Shown in pieces: positions 1 through 8,995 of a DNA stretch of 64,000 bases (the first letter of the stretch is position 1; each line of letters begins with the position of its first letter). The position numbers were made by a program, and so were the translations under genes. The stretch comes from G965205725 sp965205725 (GTDB lineage: Bacteria; Pseudomonadota; Gammaproteobacteria; Pseudomonadales; Halieaceae): the NCBI GenBank assembly GCA_965205725.1, contig OZ242189.1:3263283-3327282 (forward strand), read 5' to 3'. The notes beneath the pieces are model-generated. The model was not told the DNA's origin, did no database searches, and saw only the letters and a program-made list of their open reading frames with translations.

Positions 1-83
1 CGTGTTTCTGCCAGCAGGCCGGTTAAGCGCGAGAGTAAATGCCTGGGCAGCAGGTACTGAACGATAATGAAGAGTTTGCCCAT
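1..83 (-). CDS. psd: Phosphatidylserine decarboxylase, N-terminal fragment (cut by window edge)
   Basis: The reverse strand from 83 downwards reads ATG followed by an open frame to the window edge (27 codons). The peptide (GKLFIIVQYLLPRHLLSRL, then TGLLAE) matches the N-terminus of proteobacterial Psd, in which a QYLLP-H-LSRL pattern is typical. Psd makes phosphatidylethanolamine from phosphatidylserine at the inner membrane; its pyruvoyl active site is outside the window. The start lies 2 bp after the stop of the upstream sulfurtransferase, so rsgA, sulfurtransferase and psd probably form one operon. The rsgA-psd association is usual in gammaproteobacteria. The piece is short, so the call leans on context. 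Confidence 0.7.
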   Translation of the reverse strand, partial: MGKLFIIVQYLLPRHLLSRLTGLLAET

Positions 84-84
84 G

Positions 85-894
85 TTAAACCTCTACCGGA
101 GTGTCCTCCCGGTTGCCCCATTCTCCCCAGGAACCGTGATAGGCCTTTACCGAGGGGTAGTCCAGAAGCTTCATTGCCAACCAGCTTAGCGAGGAACGAT
201 GGTGGCTCTGGCAGTGGGTAACGATGTCTTTGTCTGGCCCCAACTCAACCCTGGCCAGGTGTGTTCTGAGTACTTCAAGGTCGATCAGGCGGCTGTGATT
301 TTGGTTGTCTATTAATTCAAGCCAATCAATATTGATAGCTCCAGGAATGTGCCCCGAGCGAGCAGAACCGGACCTCTCGCCGCGGTACTCCTCAGGGGAG
401 CGGGCATCCCATACGCGAAAGCCAGAGTCATTCAAACGAGGGATAATATCTTCAATCTCGGCAATAGGGTCTGAATGAATCTGCGGCTGGTAGTCCGTGG
501 CCTGCGGCTGGCTGACGTCAGTTTCAATGTCAAAACCTGCACCGCGCCAGGCGTGGATGCCGCCATTTAGATAGCTGTATTTTTTGTGGCCCAAAACTTC
601 TAAAGTCCAAAGCATGCGGCCAGCCCAGCCGCCGCCTTCGTCGTCATAGGCGACTACATGGGTGTCACTGGTTAAGCCAATGGCTGAACACAATTGCTGA
701 AGCTGGTTTTGATCGGGAAGTTTTCCCGGCGCTGGCGCGACACCGCACAGCAGTGCTCCCGGAGGCACATGAATTGCACCCGGGATATGGCCGTTGACAT
801 AGTTGTCGGGGCTGCTGACATCAATCAAAAGCACTTGATCTTTTGGCGCCGTATGGAAATTTTCGACTTCTAGCAGCAGGGGGAACTGAGGCAT
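85..894 (-). CDS. Rhodanese-type sulfurtransferase (two rhodanese domains)
   Basis: 269-residue protein with an N-terminal inactive and a C-terminal catalytic rhodanese domain, the plan of thiosulfate/3-mercaptopyruvate sulfurtransferases. Visible features are the CH2A-like LIDVSSPDNYVNGHIPGA stretch, the second domain's VWDARSPEEYRGE..GHIPGA, and the active-site loop HCQSHHRSS with the catalytic cysteine. I start at the ATG at 894 (MPQFPLLLEV) because the 23 residues upstream in frame look like non-coding leader. It is cytoplasmic, transferring sulfane sulfur to a thiophilic acceptor; the physiological acceptor cannot be read from sequence. It lies between rsgA and psd, as in Pseudomonas-type genomes. 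Confidence 0.85.
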   Translation of the reverse strand: MPQFPLLLEVENFHTAPKDQVLLIDVSSPDNYVNGHIPGAIHVPPGALLCGVAPAPGKLPDQNQLQQLCSAIGLTSDTHVVAYDDEGGGWAGRMLWTLEVLGHKKYSYLNGGIHAWRGAGFDIETDVSQPQATDYQPQIHSDPIAEIEDIIPRLNDSGFRVWDARSPEEYRGERSGSARSGHIPGAINIDWLELIDNQNHSRLIDLEVLRTHLARVELGPDKDIVTHCQSHHRSSLSWLAMKLLDYPSVKAYHGSWGEWGNREDTPVEV

Positions 895-963
895 CGTTGC
901 TCGCCTGTTTCGTGTCAGTGAGCAGTGTATCCTGTGTTTATGCCAGAGGGAAACGGCGAGCAT

Positions 964-1983
964 TTACCGATAGTTATTGCCTTGCAGAGTACTGACTATG
1001 TGGCGGTAGCTTGCGAGTCGTCGATTGCTGATTTGGCCCAATTCAGCAGCGGCCAGAAGCGCGCAATCGGGCTCCTGTTCATGCTTGCAGTCTCTAAACT
1101 TGCAGTGGCCCAATAGCGGCAGAAACTCGCGAAAGCCATTCTCAACCTGTCCTCTTTCCATGTGCCACAAACCGAATTCCCGGATTCCCGGTGAATCAAT
1201 CAGTGAGCCACTTTCCGGCAGATGAAACAACTCCGCTGTGGTGGTTGTGTGAGTGCCTTTGCCGCGAGCTTCAGACAATTCATCGACTCTGGCATTGGCG
1301 GCGGGTAGCAGCGTGTTGACCAGAGAGGACTTGCCTGTACCAGACTGACCCACAAATACGCTGACTCTGTCTGCCAGTGTCTCAATGAGCTGATTCAATC
1401 CCTGCTCTTGTGTGCACGATGCTTGCAACACCGGATAGCCCAGGTTGGGATAAGGCGCCAGCAATTCTTCGATAGCGTGCTGATTTTTCTTGTCAACCAG
1501 GTCGCTTTTGTTGAGCAGGATTAACGGAGGAATAGCAACTGCCTCAGCAGCGACCAGGTATCTGTCGATCAGATTCGCGTGTGGTTCTGGCAGCGGCGCG
1601 ATAACGATGATTATTTGATCGATATTTGCAGCCACTGGTTTTAGTTTGCCGTAAGGGTCGGGTCGCAACAGCGCGGTATCCCTGGGTACCTGGGCGACGA
1701 CCACTCCGGTTGGAGCGCCGGTACACCATATAACCTGATCGCCAGTCACCAGACCGTCCAGGTTGGCTCGCAGGTGGCAGCGTTGACGTTGACCATCGGC
1801 GCTCTCAACTTCGATCTGGGTGCCGTAGTGGGCGGTGACCAATCCCGCCTGTTCTGCCCCAAACTCGCCGCTGCCTGGTGCTGTTTCTGTGGCAGCGTCG
1901 CGTTTTCCTGCGCGCTTGCGGCGCTCTTCCTGAATTTTTTCGATGCGCCAGGATTGGCGCCGGTTCAGTTTGCGTTTGGGCAT
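964..1983 (-). CDS. rsgA: Small ribosomal subunit biogenesis GTPase RsgA (YjeQ)
   Basis: 339 residues, usual length. Basic N-terminus (MPKRKLNRRQSWRIEKIQEERRKR), OB-fold, then a circularly permuted GTPase domain: NKSDL (G4) comes before the P-loop GQSGTGKSSLVN (G1) and DSPGIREFG (G3). The C-terminal zinc-binding segment carries the CKFRDCKHEQEPDC cysteine/histidine cluster. RsgA is a late 30S assembly factor that checks the decoding centre and releases on GTP hydrolysis. It is transcribed away from orn, with a 67-bp divergent gap. Confidence 0.97.
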   Translation of the reverse strand: MPKRKLNRRQSWRIEKIQEERRKRAGKRDAATETAPGSGEFGAEQAGLVTAHYGTQIEVESADGQRQRCHLRANLDGLVTGDQVIWCTGAPTGVVVAQVPRDTALLRPDPYGKLKPVAANIDQIIIVIAPLPEPHANLIDRYLVAAEAVAIPPLILLNKSDLVDKKNQHAIEELLAPYPNLGYPVLQASCTQEQGLNQLIETLADRVSVFVGQSGTGKSSLVNTLLPAANARVDELSEARGKGTHTTTTAELFHLPESGSLIDSPGIREFGLWHMERGQVENGFREFLPLLGHCKFRDCKHEQEPDCALLAAAELGQISNRRLASYRHIVSTLQGNNYR

Positions 1984-2050
1984 GAGCCATTATTAGCTCC
2001 TGTGTTTCATTTTGCTACACTTGCGTGATTCTCTTTGGCGGTGGATTCCA

Positions 2051-2590
2051 ATGTTTAGTGAGCAAAATTTGATCTGGGTAGACCTCGAAATGACTGGCCT
2101 GGAACCAGATGACGATGTCGTGATAGAGATTGCGACCATTGTGACAGACAGTGAACTGCGCACCCTCGCAGAGGGTCCAGCCATTGCTATTCACCAAAGC
2201 GAAGAGCGGTTGGCGGCAATGGATGAGTGGAATACCAGCCATCACAACAGCTCAGGCCTGGTGCAGCGAGTTCGGGAAAGTGAAGATGATGAAGCAAGCG
2301 CTACCAGAAAGACCATCGAATTTCTAAAGGGCTATGTACCGGCAGGTGTATCGCCGATGTGTGGTAATAGCATCTGCCAGGACCGCCGCTTTATGGTCAG
2401 ATATATGCCTGAACTGGCGGTCTATTTCCACTATCGCAATCTCGACGTGAGCACAGTGAAAATTCTTGCTCAGCGCTGGAGTCCGGAAATCCTCGGTGGA
2501 TTCTCCAAGCAGGCGGCACACCTTGCCCTGGATGATATCCGGGAATCCATTGAAGAACTGCGCTACTACCGGGAGACGTTTATCAAATAG
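2051..2590 (+). CDS. orn: Oligoribonuclease
   Basis: 179 residues, matching the family. It is a DEDDh 3'-5' exonuclease that degrades 2-5 nt RNA and pGpG to mononucleotides. Motifs: WVDLEMTGL (ExoI, DxE), CGNSICQDRRF (ExoII, with the aspartate) and HLALDDIRESIEELRYY (ExoIII, H..D). I chose the ATG at 2051 (MFSEQNLIWVDLEMTGL), which matches Orn N-termini; the upstream in-frame ATG at 2012 would add 13 atypical residues lying in the rsgA-orn divergent promoter gap. Orn is usually essential because nothing else clears the dinucleotides. Confidence 0.96.
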   Translation: MFSEQNLIWVDLEMTGLEPDDDVVIEIATIVTDSELRTLAEGPAIAIHQSEERLAAMDEWNTSHHNSSGLVQRVRESEDDEASATRKTIEFLKGYVPAGVSPMCGNSICQDRRFMVRYMPELAVYFHYRNLDVSTVKILAQRWSPEILGGFSKQAAHLALDDIRESIEELRYYRETFIK

Positions 2591-2761
2591 ATGTACATCA
2601 ACCAACAGACACGGGGGCTGCCGGTCACGGGCAAATCATCTTTAAAACGCTACTGGCTACGGGTTACTGGTTAAGGGCGGCGTTTGCTGCTGGAGTCAGC
2701 GGGGGCTCATTCGTGCAGGGAAGGCGGATACACGCTTTCTATAGCATGTCTGTGTGGCATT

Positions 2762-3820
2762 TCAGGGTTTGTGTTGCCTGAGTGCCCACTCAATATGTTC
2801 TCGTACCAGGCTGGAGGAGTGGTTTTCTCTGGATTCCAGCGCCGCAATAATTGCCGGGCTGCTCGGTGCATTACCCAGGGCGACTGCCAGATTGCGCAGC
2901 CAGCGTTCGTAACCGATTCGGCGAATGGCAGAGCCCTCAGTCTTTTTTAGGAAGTCAGCTTCTTCCCACATAAATAAATCGATCAACTGCACATCGGCCA
3001 GGCCGTGTCGGGGTTTGAAATCATTTTCCGCGGTGACCTGGGCAAATTTGTTCCAGGGGCACACCAACTGGCAGTCATCGCAGCCAAAAATACGATTTCC
3101 CATCAGCGGTCTTAGCTCTTCGTCGATGCTGCCGAAATGCTCAATGGTTAAATAAGAAATACAGCGCCGGGCATCGAGTTGATTAGGGCCTGCAAAGGCC
3201 GAGGTGGGGCAGATATCCAGGCAGGCGGTGCAGGTGCCACAATGCGTGTCGGTTTGTGGCGCAGCAACCGGCAGCGGTAAGTCGGTATAAATTTCCCCCA
3301 GAAAAAACCAGGACCCCGCCTGCGGGTTTATCAGCATGGTGTTTTTGGCAATCCAGCCCAGGCCTGCATTTTCTGCCACGGCGCGTTCGAGTACCGGCGC
3401 GCTGTCTACAAAGGCCCGATATTGGCCTCCAGCGGAGGCGTTTTCGATACGCTGCGCTAATTGTGCCAGGCGCTTGCGAATCAGCTTGTGGTAGTCACGG
3501 CCCAGGGCGTAGCGGGAGATGTAGGCCCTGTCTTTGCTCTGGAGCACGTCAATAGCCTGGGTGTCATCCTGCCAATAATCCATCCTTAATGAAATCACTC
3601 GCAGGGTGCCCGGTATCAATTGCTCTGGGTGCGAGCGACGTTCAGCGTGCTTGCTCATGTAGTGCATATCACCCTGATATCCTGCCGCCAGCCACCGCTC
3701 CAGATATTGTGGGTGTTCTCCCAGGTCCACATCAGTAATGCCAACTTGCTGAAAACCCAGTTCCCTGGCCCAGTCCTGGATTTGCATGAGGAGATGCTGG
3801 TACTGCTGAGAGTCTGACAT
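2762..3820 (-). CDS. queG: Epoxyqueuosine reductase QueG
   Basis: 352 residues. Cobalamin- and 4Fe-4S-dependent enzyme for the last step of queuosine synthesis in tRNA. Two ferredoxin-type cysteine clusters are visible: CGTCTACLDICPTSAF and CDDCQLVCPWN. A C-terminal HEAT-like segment follows (RIGYERWLRNLAVALGNAP). The start MSDSQQYQHLL, then ELGFQQVGITD, aligns with QueG N-termini. It is divergent from nnr with only 17 bp between the two start codons, an arrangement also kept in other gammaproteobacteria where queG and the yjeF-type gene are neighbours. Confidence 0.96.
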   Translation of the reverse strand: MSDSQQYQHLLMQIQDWARELGFQQVGITDVDLGEHPQYLERWLAAGYQGDMHYMSKHAERRSHPEQLIPGTLRVISLRMDYWQDDTQAIDVLQSKDRAYISRYALGRDYHKLIRKRLAQLAQRIENASAGGQYRAFVDSAPVLERAVAENAGLGWIAKNTMLINPQAGSWFFLGEIYTDLPLPVAAPQTDTHCGTCTACLDICPTSAFAGPNQLDARRCISYLTIEHFGSIDEELRPLMGNRIFGCDDCQLVCPWNKFAQVTAENDFKPRHGLADVQLIDLFMWEEADFLKKTEGSAIRRIGYERWLRNLAVALGNAPSSPAIIAALESRENHSSSLVREHIEWALRQHKP

Positions 3821-3837
3821 GGGTATAATTTTACCCC
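3821..3837. promoter_or_regulatory. 17-bp divergent spacer queG/nnr with TATAAT
   Basis: The whole gap between two divergent start codons is 17 bp and near-palindromic (GGGTATAATTTTACCCC). A perfect -10 hexamer TATAAT lies at 3824-3829 on the plus strand, placing a predicted start point 6-8 bp on, essentially at the nnr ATG (3838). This implies a leaderless or nearly leaderless nnr mRNA. The complementary strand offers TAAAAT, so queG may also have a very short leader. No good -35 is visible inside the coding flanks, so the promoter call is tentative. Confidence 0.45.
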
Positions 3838-5310
3838 ATGCAACTGTATACAGCAGCGCAAACCAGAGAGCTGGATCGTGTCGCCATAGAAGAACACGGC
3901 ATTGCGGGTATTCGACTCATGGGTCGGGCCGGCAAAGCGGCACTGGAAACCTTGTTGGAGGAGTGGCCTGCGCCGGAGCGGTTGTCTGTTTTTTGCGGTA
4001 CCGGCAATAACGGTGGCGATGGCTGTGTCGTCGCCGAGTTGGCATTGTCGCGCAATATCCCGGTTGTCGTTTATCAAATTGGTGAGCCGGCGAAGATCAC
4101 GGGTGACGCGCAGTTGGCGCGCCAGCGCGCCCTGGCTGCTGGTGTTGAGATACGTCCGTTTAGCCCTGTGGCAGATTTGGCTGCGGGTGTGATTGTAGAC
4201 GGGCTGCTCGGCACAGGGCTTAGCGGCGACGTGCGGCCCGAGTACGTCGAGGCCATCAACCTTATTAACAATAGCGGCCTGCCGGTTTTGGCACTGGATG
4301 TGCCCTCCGGGTTGTGTTCGGATACCGGCTCCTCACTGGGCGCGACAGTGCGAGCTGACCGCAGTGTCACTTTCATTGGCTTTAAGCGGGGCCTGCTCAC
4401 CGGCGCCGCACCGGATTACTGCGGCACTATTCACTACACCGATTTAGACGTGCCACCAGAAACCTTTGCCGCGGTGAACAGCCAGGCGTGGTTGTTACAG
4501 CTCGATGAGCAGTTGCCCGGCTTGTCCAGGCGACTCAAAACCGCGCACAAAGGCAGGTACGGCAAGGTGTTGGTTGTCGGCGGCGATCACGGCATGGGTG
4601 GCGCTGCTGTGATGGCAGCCGAAGCGGCTGGCCGTTGTGGCGCAGGTTTGATCAGCGCCGCGACACGCGCGGAGCATATTGCAGCGTTTATTGCCCGCCG
4701 GCCAGAGGTGATGGCCCATTGCGTTGCCAGTGGTCAGGAGCTGTTGCCGTTGCTGGAATCCTCGACGGTTGTGGCGATTGGTCCGGGTTTGGGCAACAGC
4801 ACCTGGTCTGAACAGTTGCTATACGCGGCGCTGGAAAGCGGCAAGCCGCTGGTACTGGATGCAGACGGGCTGAACCTGCTGGCAGCAGGCTCACCGGGCC
4901 AACATAAACGCCGTGACAACTGGGTGTTAACGCCGCACCCTGGAGAGGCGGCCCGGCTGCTCCAGGCAGACATTAGAACCGTGCAAGCGGACCGATTTGC
5001 TGCGGTTATGGAGCTGCAATCCCGTTATGGCGGTGTGATTTTGTTGAAGGGGGCGGGCACTCTGATCGCCGCTGAAGATGGTTCGGTTTGTGTGAGTAAC
5101 TATGGCAATCCAGGTATGGCCAGTGGCGGGATGGGTGATGTGCTCACCGGGGTCATTGCAGGGTTGCTCGCCCAGCGATTGACACTGGTGCAGGCTACCC
5201 GTCTCGCAGCGTGCCTGCATGGCCGAGCCGCAGAGTTAGCCGCTGAACAAGGTGAGCGGGGCATGTTGGCCGCTGATTTGATGCCCCGGCTTCGCGAGTT
5301 GTTGGGCTAG
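3838..5310 (+). CDS. nnr: Bifunctional NAD(P)HX epimerase / ADP-dependent NAD(P)HX dehydratase
   Basis: 490 residues. It repairs hydrated NAD(P)H. The N-terminal YjeF_N epimerase domain (about 1-210) shows CGTGNNGGDGCVVAE and LDVPSGLCSDTG. The C-terminal ribokinase-like dehydratase domain (about 225-490) shows GGDHGMGGAAVMAAEAA, GPGLGNS, LDADGLN, LTPHPGEAARLL and NPGMASGGMGDVLTG (ADP and NADHX binding). It heads the co-directional set nnr-tsaE-amiB-mutL-miaA-hfq, a conserved gammaproteobacterial order. The ATG at 3838 gives MQLYTAAQTRELDR, a normal N-terminus for the family. Confidence 0.96.
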   Translation: MQLYTAAQTRELDRVAIEEHGIAGIRLMGRAGKAALETLLEEWPAPERLSVFCGTGNNGGDGCVVAELALSRNIPVVVYQIGEPAKITGDAQLARQRALAAGVEIRPFSPVADLAAGVIVDGLLGTGLSGDVRPEYVEAINLINNSGLPVLALDVPSGLCSDTGSSLGATVRADRSVTFIGFKRGLLTGAAPDYCGTIHYTDLDVPPETFAAVNSQAWLLQLDEQLPGLSRRLKTAHKGRYGKVLVVGGDHGMGGAAVMAAEAAGRCGAGLISAATRAEHIAAFIARRPEVMAHCVASGQELLPLLESSTVVAIGPGLGNSTWSEQLLYAALESGKPLVLDADGLNLLAAGSPGQHKRRDNWVLTPHPGEAARLLQADIRTVQADRFAAVMELQSRYGGVILLKGAGTLIAAEDGSVCVSNYGNPGMASGGMGDVLTGVIAGLLAQRLTLVQATRLAACLHGRAAELAAEQGERGMLAADLMPRLRELLG

Positions 5311-5326
5311 CGGACGATTTGCACAA

Positions 5327-5803
5327 GTGGAGGCATTGAAAACAGTGGTGCATCGCGAGTATTTTGTGCCGGATGAAGCGGCTATGCTGCGCTTTGCTGC
5401 GAGGCTGGCACCCGCTTTGCCCAGAGGCGCTGTGGTGTTCCTGCGTGGAGAATTGGGTATGGGCAAGACAACGCTGGCCCGCAGCGTCATCCAGACACTG
5501 GGGCACCGTGGCGCTGTGAAAAGCCCCACCTATACCCTGGTAGAACCCTACGAGCTACCCTCTGCCACCATTTATCACTTTGACCTGTATCGCCTGGGAG
5601 ACCCAGAGGAGCTTGAATTTATGGGGATTCGTGATTACTTCAATGCAGATTGTCTGTCGCTGGTTGAATGGCCCGAGCGAGGCGCGGGATTTTTGCCCCA
5701 GGCGGATTTAGTGGTTACGATAGAGCTCAATGGGGATGGTCGGTGTATTCACATCAACGCGGAGACAGTGTCAGGTCAGGCATGTGTGCGCCAATTGCAA
5801 TAG
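5327..5803 (+). CDS. tsaE: tRNA t6A37 biosynthesis ATPase TsaE
   Basis: 158 residues. P-loop ATPase that works with TsaB and TsaD in transferring threonylcarbamoyl to A37 of ANN-decoding tRNAs. Walker A is GELGMGKTT; also seen are SPTYTLVEPYE, YHFDLYRL and LVEWPERG, all typical. The frame opens with GTG at 5327, 16 bp after the nnr stop; a TTG at 5336 is an alternative, but no ATG is available before the conserved part. The next gene starts 31 bp after its stop. Confidence 0.95.
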   Translation: MEALKTVVHREYFVPDEAAMLRFAARLAPALPRGAVVFLRGELGMGKTTLARSVIQTLGHRGAVKSPTYTLVEPYELPSATIYHFDLYRLGDPEELEFMGIRDYFNADCLSLVEWPERGAGFLPQADLVVTIELNGDGRCIHINAETVSGQACVRQLQ

Positions 5804-5834
5804 ACTCTGCACAGGCAGGGGGTTCGGGAGTGGC

Positions 5835-7148
5835 ATGAAGAGCAGACATACCCGCCGGGTTATCGTCGCGCTGTTGTTAACCATTGCGCCATCAGCCTGG
5901 CCGATGCAGTTGCAAGATGTGCGCCTGTGGCGGGCGCCCGATCACACCAGAGTGGTCTTCGATCTCAGTGCTGTGCCCGACCACACACTGATTACGCTGA
6001 AGTCGCCAGACCGGTTGGTGGTTGATTTGCGAGATACTTCGCTCGCCACGCAACTCGACAAGCTCGATTTTCTCAATACACCGATTAAAAAACTGCGCCA
6101 CGGCATCCGCGCTGGCGATGACTTGCGTATTGTTTTGGATCTCAAAGAGCCGGTTAAAGCGCGCAGTCTTAAACTCAAAGCCAACCAGAAGCGTGGCCAT
6201 CGCCTGGTGCTGGACCTTTACGATTTGACACCGGGAATCACCGAGATGCCCAGTGTTAAAAAGAGTGTGAGTAGCTCCGCCAGGCGCGATATTGTAATCG
6301 CTATTGATGCTGGTCACGGTGGTGAAGACCCCGGTGCAAGCGGACCCAACCGATTGCGTGAAAAGCACGTCGTGTTGTCAATTGCCAAAGACGTGCAATA
6401 CCTGTTCGACCAGGAAACCGGTTTCAAGCCCTTGCTTATACGCACCGGCGATTACTATGTGAGCCTAAAAAAACGCCGTGAGCTGGCCCTCTCTCACCAG
6501 GCAGATTTCTTTGTGTCGATTCATGCAGATGCCTTTAGTAGCCCCAAAGCCAAAGGGTCCTCGGTCTACACCTTGTCGCAGCGCGGCGCCTCAAGTACCT
6601 TCGCCAAATTTTTGGCGGAGCGAGAAAACTCCGCCGACCTGGTGGGAGGCGTCAGCCTCAGCGACAAAGATGATCTATTGGCTCAGGTGCTCGTTGACAT
6701 GTCCATGACTTCCAGCCTGGATGCAAGTCGAGATGCGGGCAGTCGGGTGCTTACCCAGATGGACGGGATTTCCAGATTGCATCGGCGGCAGGTCGAACAG
6801 GCGGCCTTCGCGGTGCTTAAATCAGATATTCCTTCAATTTTGGTGGAGACCGGTTTTATCTCAAACCCGGACGAAGCCCGTCTGCTAAATACGCGCGCCT
6901 ATCAGCGCAAGATGGCGCGGGCAATTTATAGCGGCGTGCGCTCCCGACTTAGCGAACACCCACCAGCGGATTCTCTGCTGGCATTTATACAACAGGGTGA
7001 GCCTCGCCAATACACGATTTCCCGGGGCGATACACTGTCTGAAATTGCCCAGCGTTTTAATGTGAGTTTGGCATCGTTGCGCTCCAATAACGATTTGTCT
7101 GGCAATATGATCAAGGTGGGCCAAAAGCTCACCATCCCCGCCAGTTGA
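5835..7148 (+). CDS. amiB: N-acetylmuramoyl-L-alanine amidase, AmiB/AmiC type with LysM
   Basis: 437 residues. Signal peptide (MKSRHTRRVIVALLLTIAPSAWP), AMIN domain (about 25-125) for septal targeting, Amidase_3 catalytic domain (about 155-380), and C-terminal LysM (YTISRGDTLSEIAQRF...GQKLTIP). Zinc and catalytic residues: IDAGHGGEDPGA, REKHVVL, SIHAD and ILVETGFISN. It splits daughter-cell septal peptidoglycan in the periplasm and is probably activated by an EnvC/NlpD-type factor. I start at 5835 because only this ATG gives a signal peptide; the longer frame from 5730 lies inside tsaE. Its stop overlaps the mutL start (TGATG). Confidence 0.95.
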   Translation: MKSRHTRRVIVALLLTIAPSAWPMQLQDVRLWRAPDHTRVVFDLSAVPDHTLITLKSPDRLVVDLRDTSLATQLDKLDFLNTPIKKLRHGIRAGDDLRIVLDLKEPVKARSLKLKANQKRGHRLVLDLYDLTPGITEMPSVKKSVSSSARRDIVIAIDAGHGGEDPGASGPNRLREKHVVLSIAKDVQYLFDQETGFKPLLIRTGDYYVSLKKRRELALSHQADFFVSIHADAFSSPKAKGSSVYTLSQRGASSTFAKFLAERENSADLVGGVSLSDKDDLLAQVLVDMSMTSSLDASRDAGSRVLTQMDGISRLHRRQVEQAAFAVLKSDIPSILVETGFISNPDEARLLNTRAYQRKMARAIYSGVRSRLSEHPPADSLLAFIQQGEPRQYTISRGDTLSEIAQRFNVSLASLRSNNDLSGNMIKVGQKLTIPAS

Positions 7149-8995
7149 TGTCGAAAATACAATTGCTAAGCCCGCGTCTGGCAAACCAGATAGCTGCCGG
7201 AGAGGTCGTGGAGCGGCCTGCCTCTGTGGTCAAAGAGCTGCTTGAAAATAGCCTGGATGCGGAGACTCGGCGGGTCGATGTGGATATAGAGTCTGGTGGT
7301 ACCAAGCTGATTCGCGTGCGAGATGATGGCCTGGGTATGTCTGAACAGGATTTGCCTTTGTCTTTGAGTCGTCATGCCACAAGTAAAATAGCGTCTATGG
7401 AAGACCTTGAGCAGGTTGCCAGCCTCGGCTTTCGGGGTGAGGCTCTCGCCAGTATCAGTTCGGTCTCTCGTTTGAGCATCATCTCCAACGACACCGGCGA
7501 TGTCGGTGCAGGCTGTTGCGCTGAATCTGAAGGCCGCGGTATGGACATCGCGGTGAAACCCGCGGCCCACCCGCGTGGTACAACCGTGGAAGTGCGCGAC
7601 CTGTTTTTCAATACGCCCGCGAGGCGAAAATTTCTGCGCACCGAGAAAACCGAATTTAGCCATGTGCAAGAGGTGCTAAAGCGGCAGGCCTTGAGCCGCT
7701 ATGAGGTGGCATTTAACTTGCGGCATAACCAGCGTGTTGTGCACCAATTGCGCGGCTGTAATACCCAGGCGGAACGAGAGCGGCGGGTCGCCTCAGTGTG
7801 TGGCCCGGCCTTTATGGAGCAAGCCCTTTACATTGAGACTGAAATCAATGATTTCAAATTATGGGGCTGGGTCGGCCTGTCGACGTTTTCCCGCAGTCAG
7901 GCTGATCTACAGTACTTTTTTGTAAATGGCAGAGTGATTAAAGACAAGCTGATAGCGCATGCGATTCGCCAGGCCTACCGGGATGTCTTGTATCACGGCC
8001 GCCACCCGGCTTTCGTGTTGCATATGGAATTGGAGCCGACTTTGGTTGATGTCAACGTCCATCCGACCAAGCACGAGGTACGTTTTCGCGATGGGCGCAC
8101 AGTGCACGATTTTATTTTTCGCGGCTTGCATCGGGCGCTGGCAGATGTGCGGCCTGCGGACAGGACAGCGGCCGACTCTGAGCCGGGTTCCAGTGGCTCG
8201 CCTGTTCGCTTTCAGCCACAGGGTTTTGAGCGGGACAGGTTCGCGCAGGCGGCGGAGCAAGGGCCGCTGGCGGAGCAAGAGCGTTTGGCCTGGGGCGCGC
8301 CCGGCTCGGCGAGAGCCGGGCCGGGCACTGTCCGCGAGTACATGGGCGCTTACCGAAATTTATATACATCGCCCTCGGCACCGCAGTTGCCCGACATCGC
8401 TGATGAGGATGTGCCGCCATTGGGTTACGCCCTGGCGCAATTGCAGGGCATTTATATTCTGGCGCAAAACAAAGAGGGCCTGGTGCTGGTCGATATGCAC
8501 GCGGCTCACGAGCGCATTACCTATGAGCGGATGAAGGTTTCACACAGTGGTGAGGGCATACAGGCGCAGCCACTACTGGTTCCCCAGGCCATCGCGGTGA
8601 GTCAACGCGAGGCCGACTGCGCCGAAACTTACGCGGCTGTGTTTTCTGAGTTAGGCATACAGATAGAGCGCGCAGGTGAGGAAGCGCTTACTTTGCGAGA
8701 TGTTCCTGTTGCCCTCCGAGATTCAGACCTGGAACAGCTTGTGCGCGACGTGCTCTCAGATTTGCTTGAATACGGCAGCAGTGATCGAATCGCGGCGCAT
8801 ATGAACGAAATTTTATCGACCATGGCCTGCTATGGTTCCGTGCGAGCAAATCGGCAGCTAACGCTCCACGAGATGAACGCCCTGTTGCGCGATATGGAAG
8901 AAACCGAGCGTTCCGGCCAATGTAACCATGGCCGTCCGACCTGGGTCGCGCTGTCTGTCGATGAGTTAGACAAATTATTCATGCGGGGGCGATGA
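7148..8995 (+). CDS. mutL: DNA mismatch repair protein MutL
   Basis: 615 residues. N-terminal GHKL ATPase (LANQIAAGEVVERPASVVKE, DDGLGM, GFRGEAL, NTPARRKF), a less conserved linker (about 330-415) and a C-terminal dimerisation domain. The C-terminal domain contains DMHAAHERITYE, matching the DQHA(X2)E(X4)E metal-binding motif of endonuclease-type MutL, and GRPTW near the end. By family knowledge this suggests a nicking MutL as in Pseudomonas, not the MutH-dependent E. coli type. The start ATG at 7148 overlaps the amiB stop. The stop overlaps miaA by 4 bp, indicating translational coupling. Confidence 0.96.
   Translation: MSKIQLLSPRLANQIAAGEVVERPASVVKELLENSLDAETRRVDVDIESGGTKLIRVRDDGLGMSEQDLPLSLSRHATSKIASMEDLEQVASLGFRGEALASISSVSRLSIISNDTGDVGAGCCAESEGRGMDIAVKPAAHPRGTTVEVRDLFFNTPARRKFLRTEKTEFSHVQEVLKRQALSRYEVAFNLRHNQRVVHQLRGCNTQAERERRVASVCGPAFMEQALYIETEINDFKLWGWVGLSTFSRSQADLQYFFVNGRVIKDKLIAHAIRQAYRDVLYHGRHPAFVLHMELEPTLVDVNVHPTKHEVRFRDGRTVHDFIFRGLHRALADVRPADRTAADSEPGSSGSPVRFQPQGFERDRFAQAAEQGPLAEQERLAWGAPGSARAGPGTVREYMGAYRNLYTSPSAPQLPDIADEDVPPLGYALAQLQGIYILAQNKEGLVLVDMHAAHERITYERMKVSHSGEGIQAQPLLVPQAIAVSQREADCAETYAAVFSELGIQIERAGEEALTLRDVPVALRDSDLEQLVRDVLSDLLEYGSSDRIAAHMNEILSTMACYGSVRANRQLTLHEMNALLRDMEETERSGQCNHGRPTWVALSVDELDKLFMRGR

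Noticed and set aside
3655..4077. 140-codon frame across the queG/nnr start region
   Set aside because: It overlaps two strongly conserved genes on both sides and has no family features.
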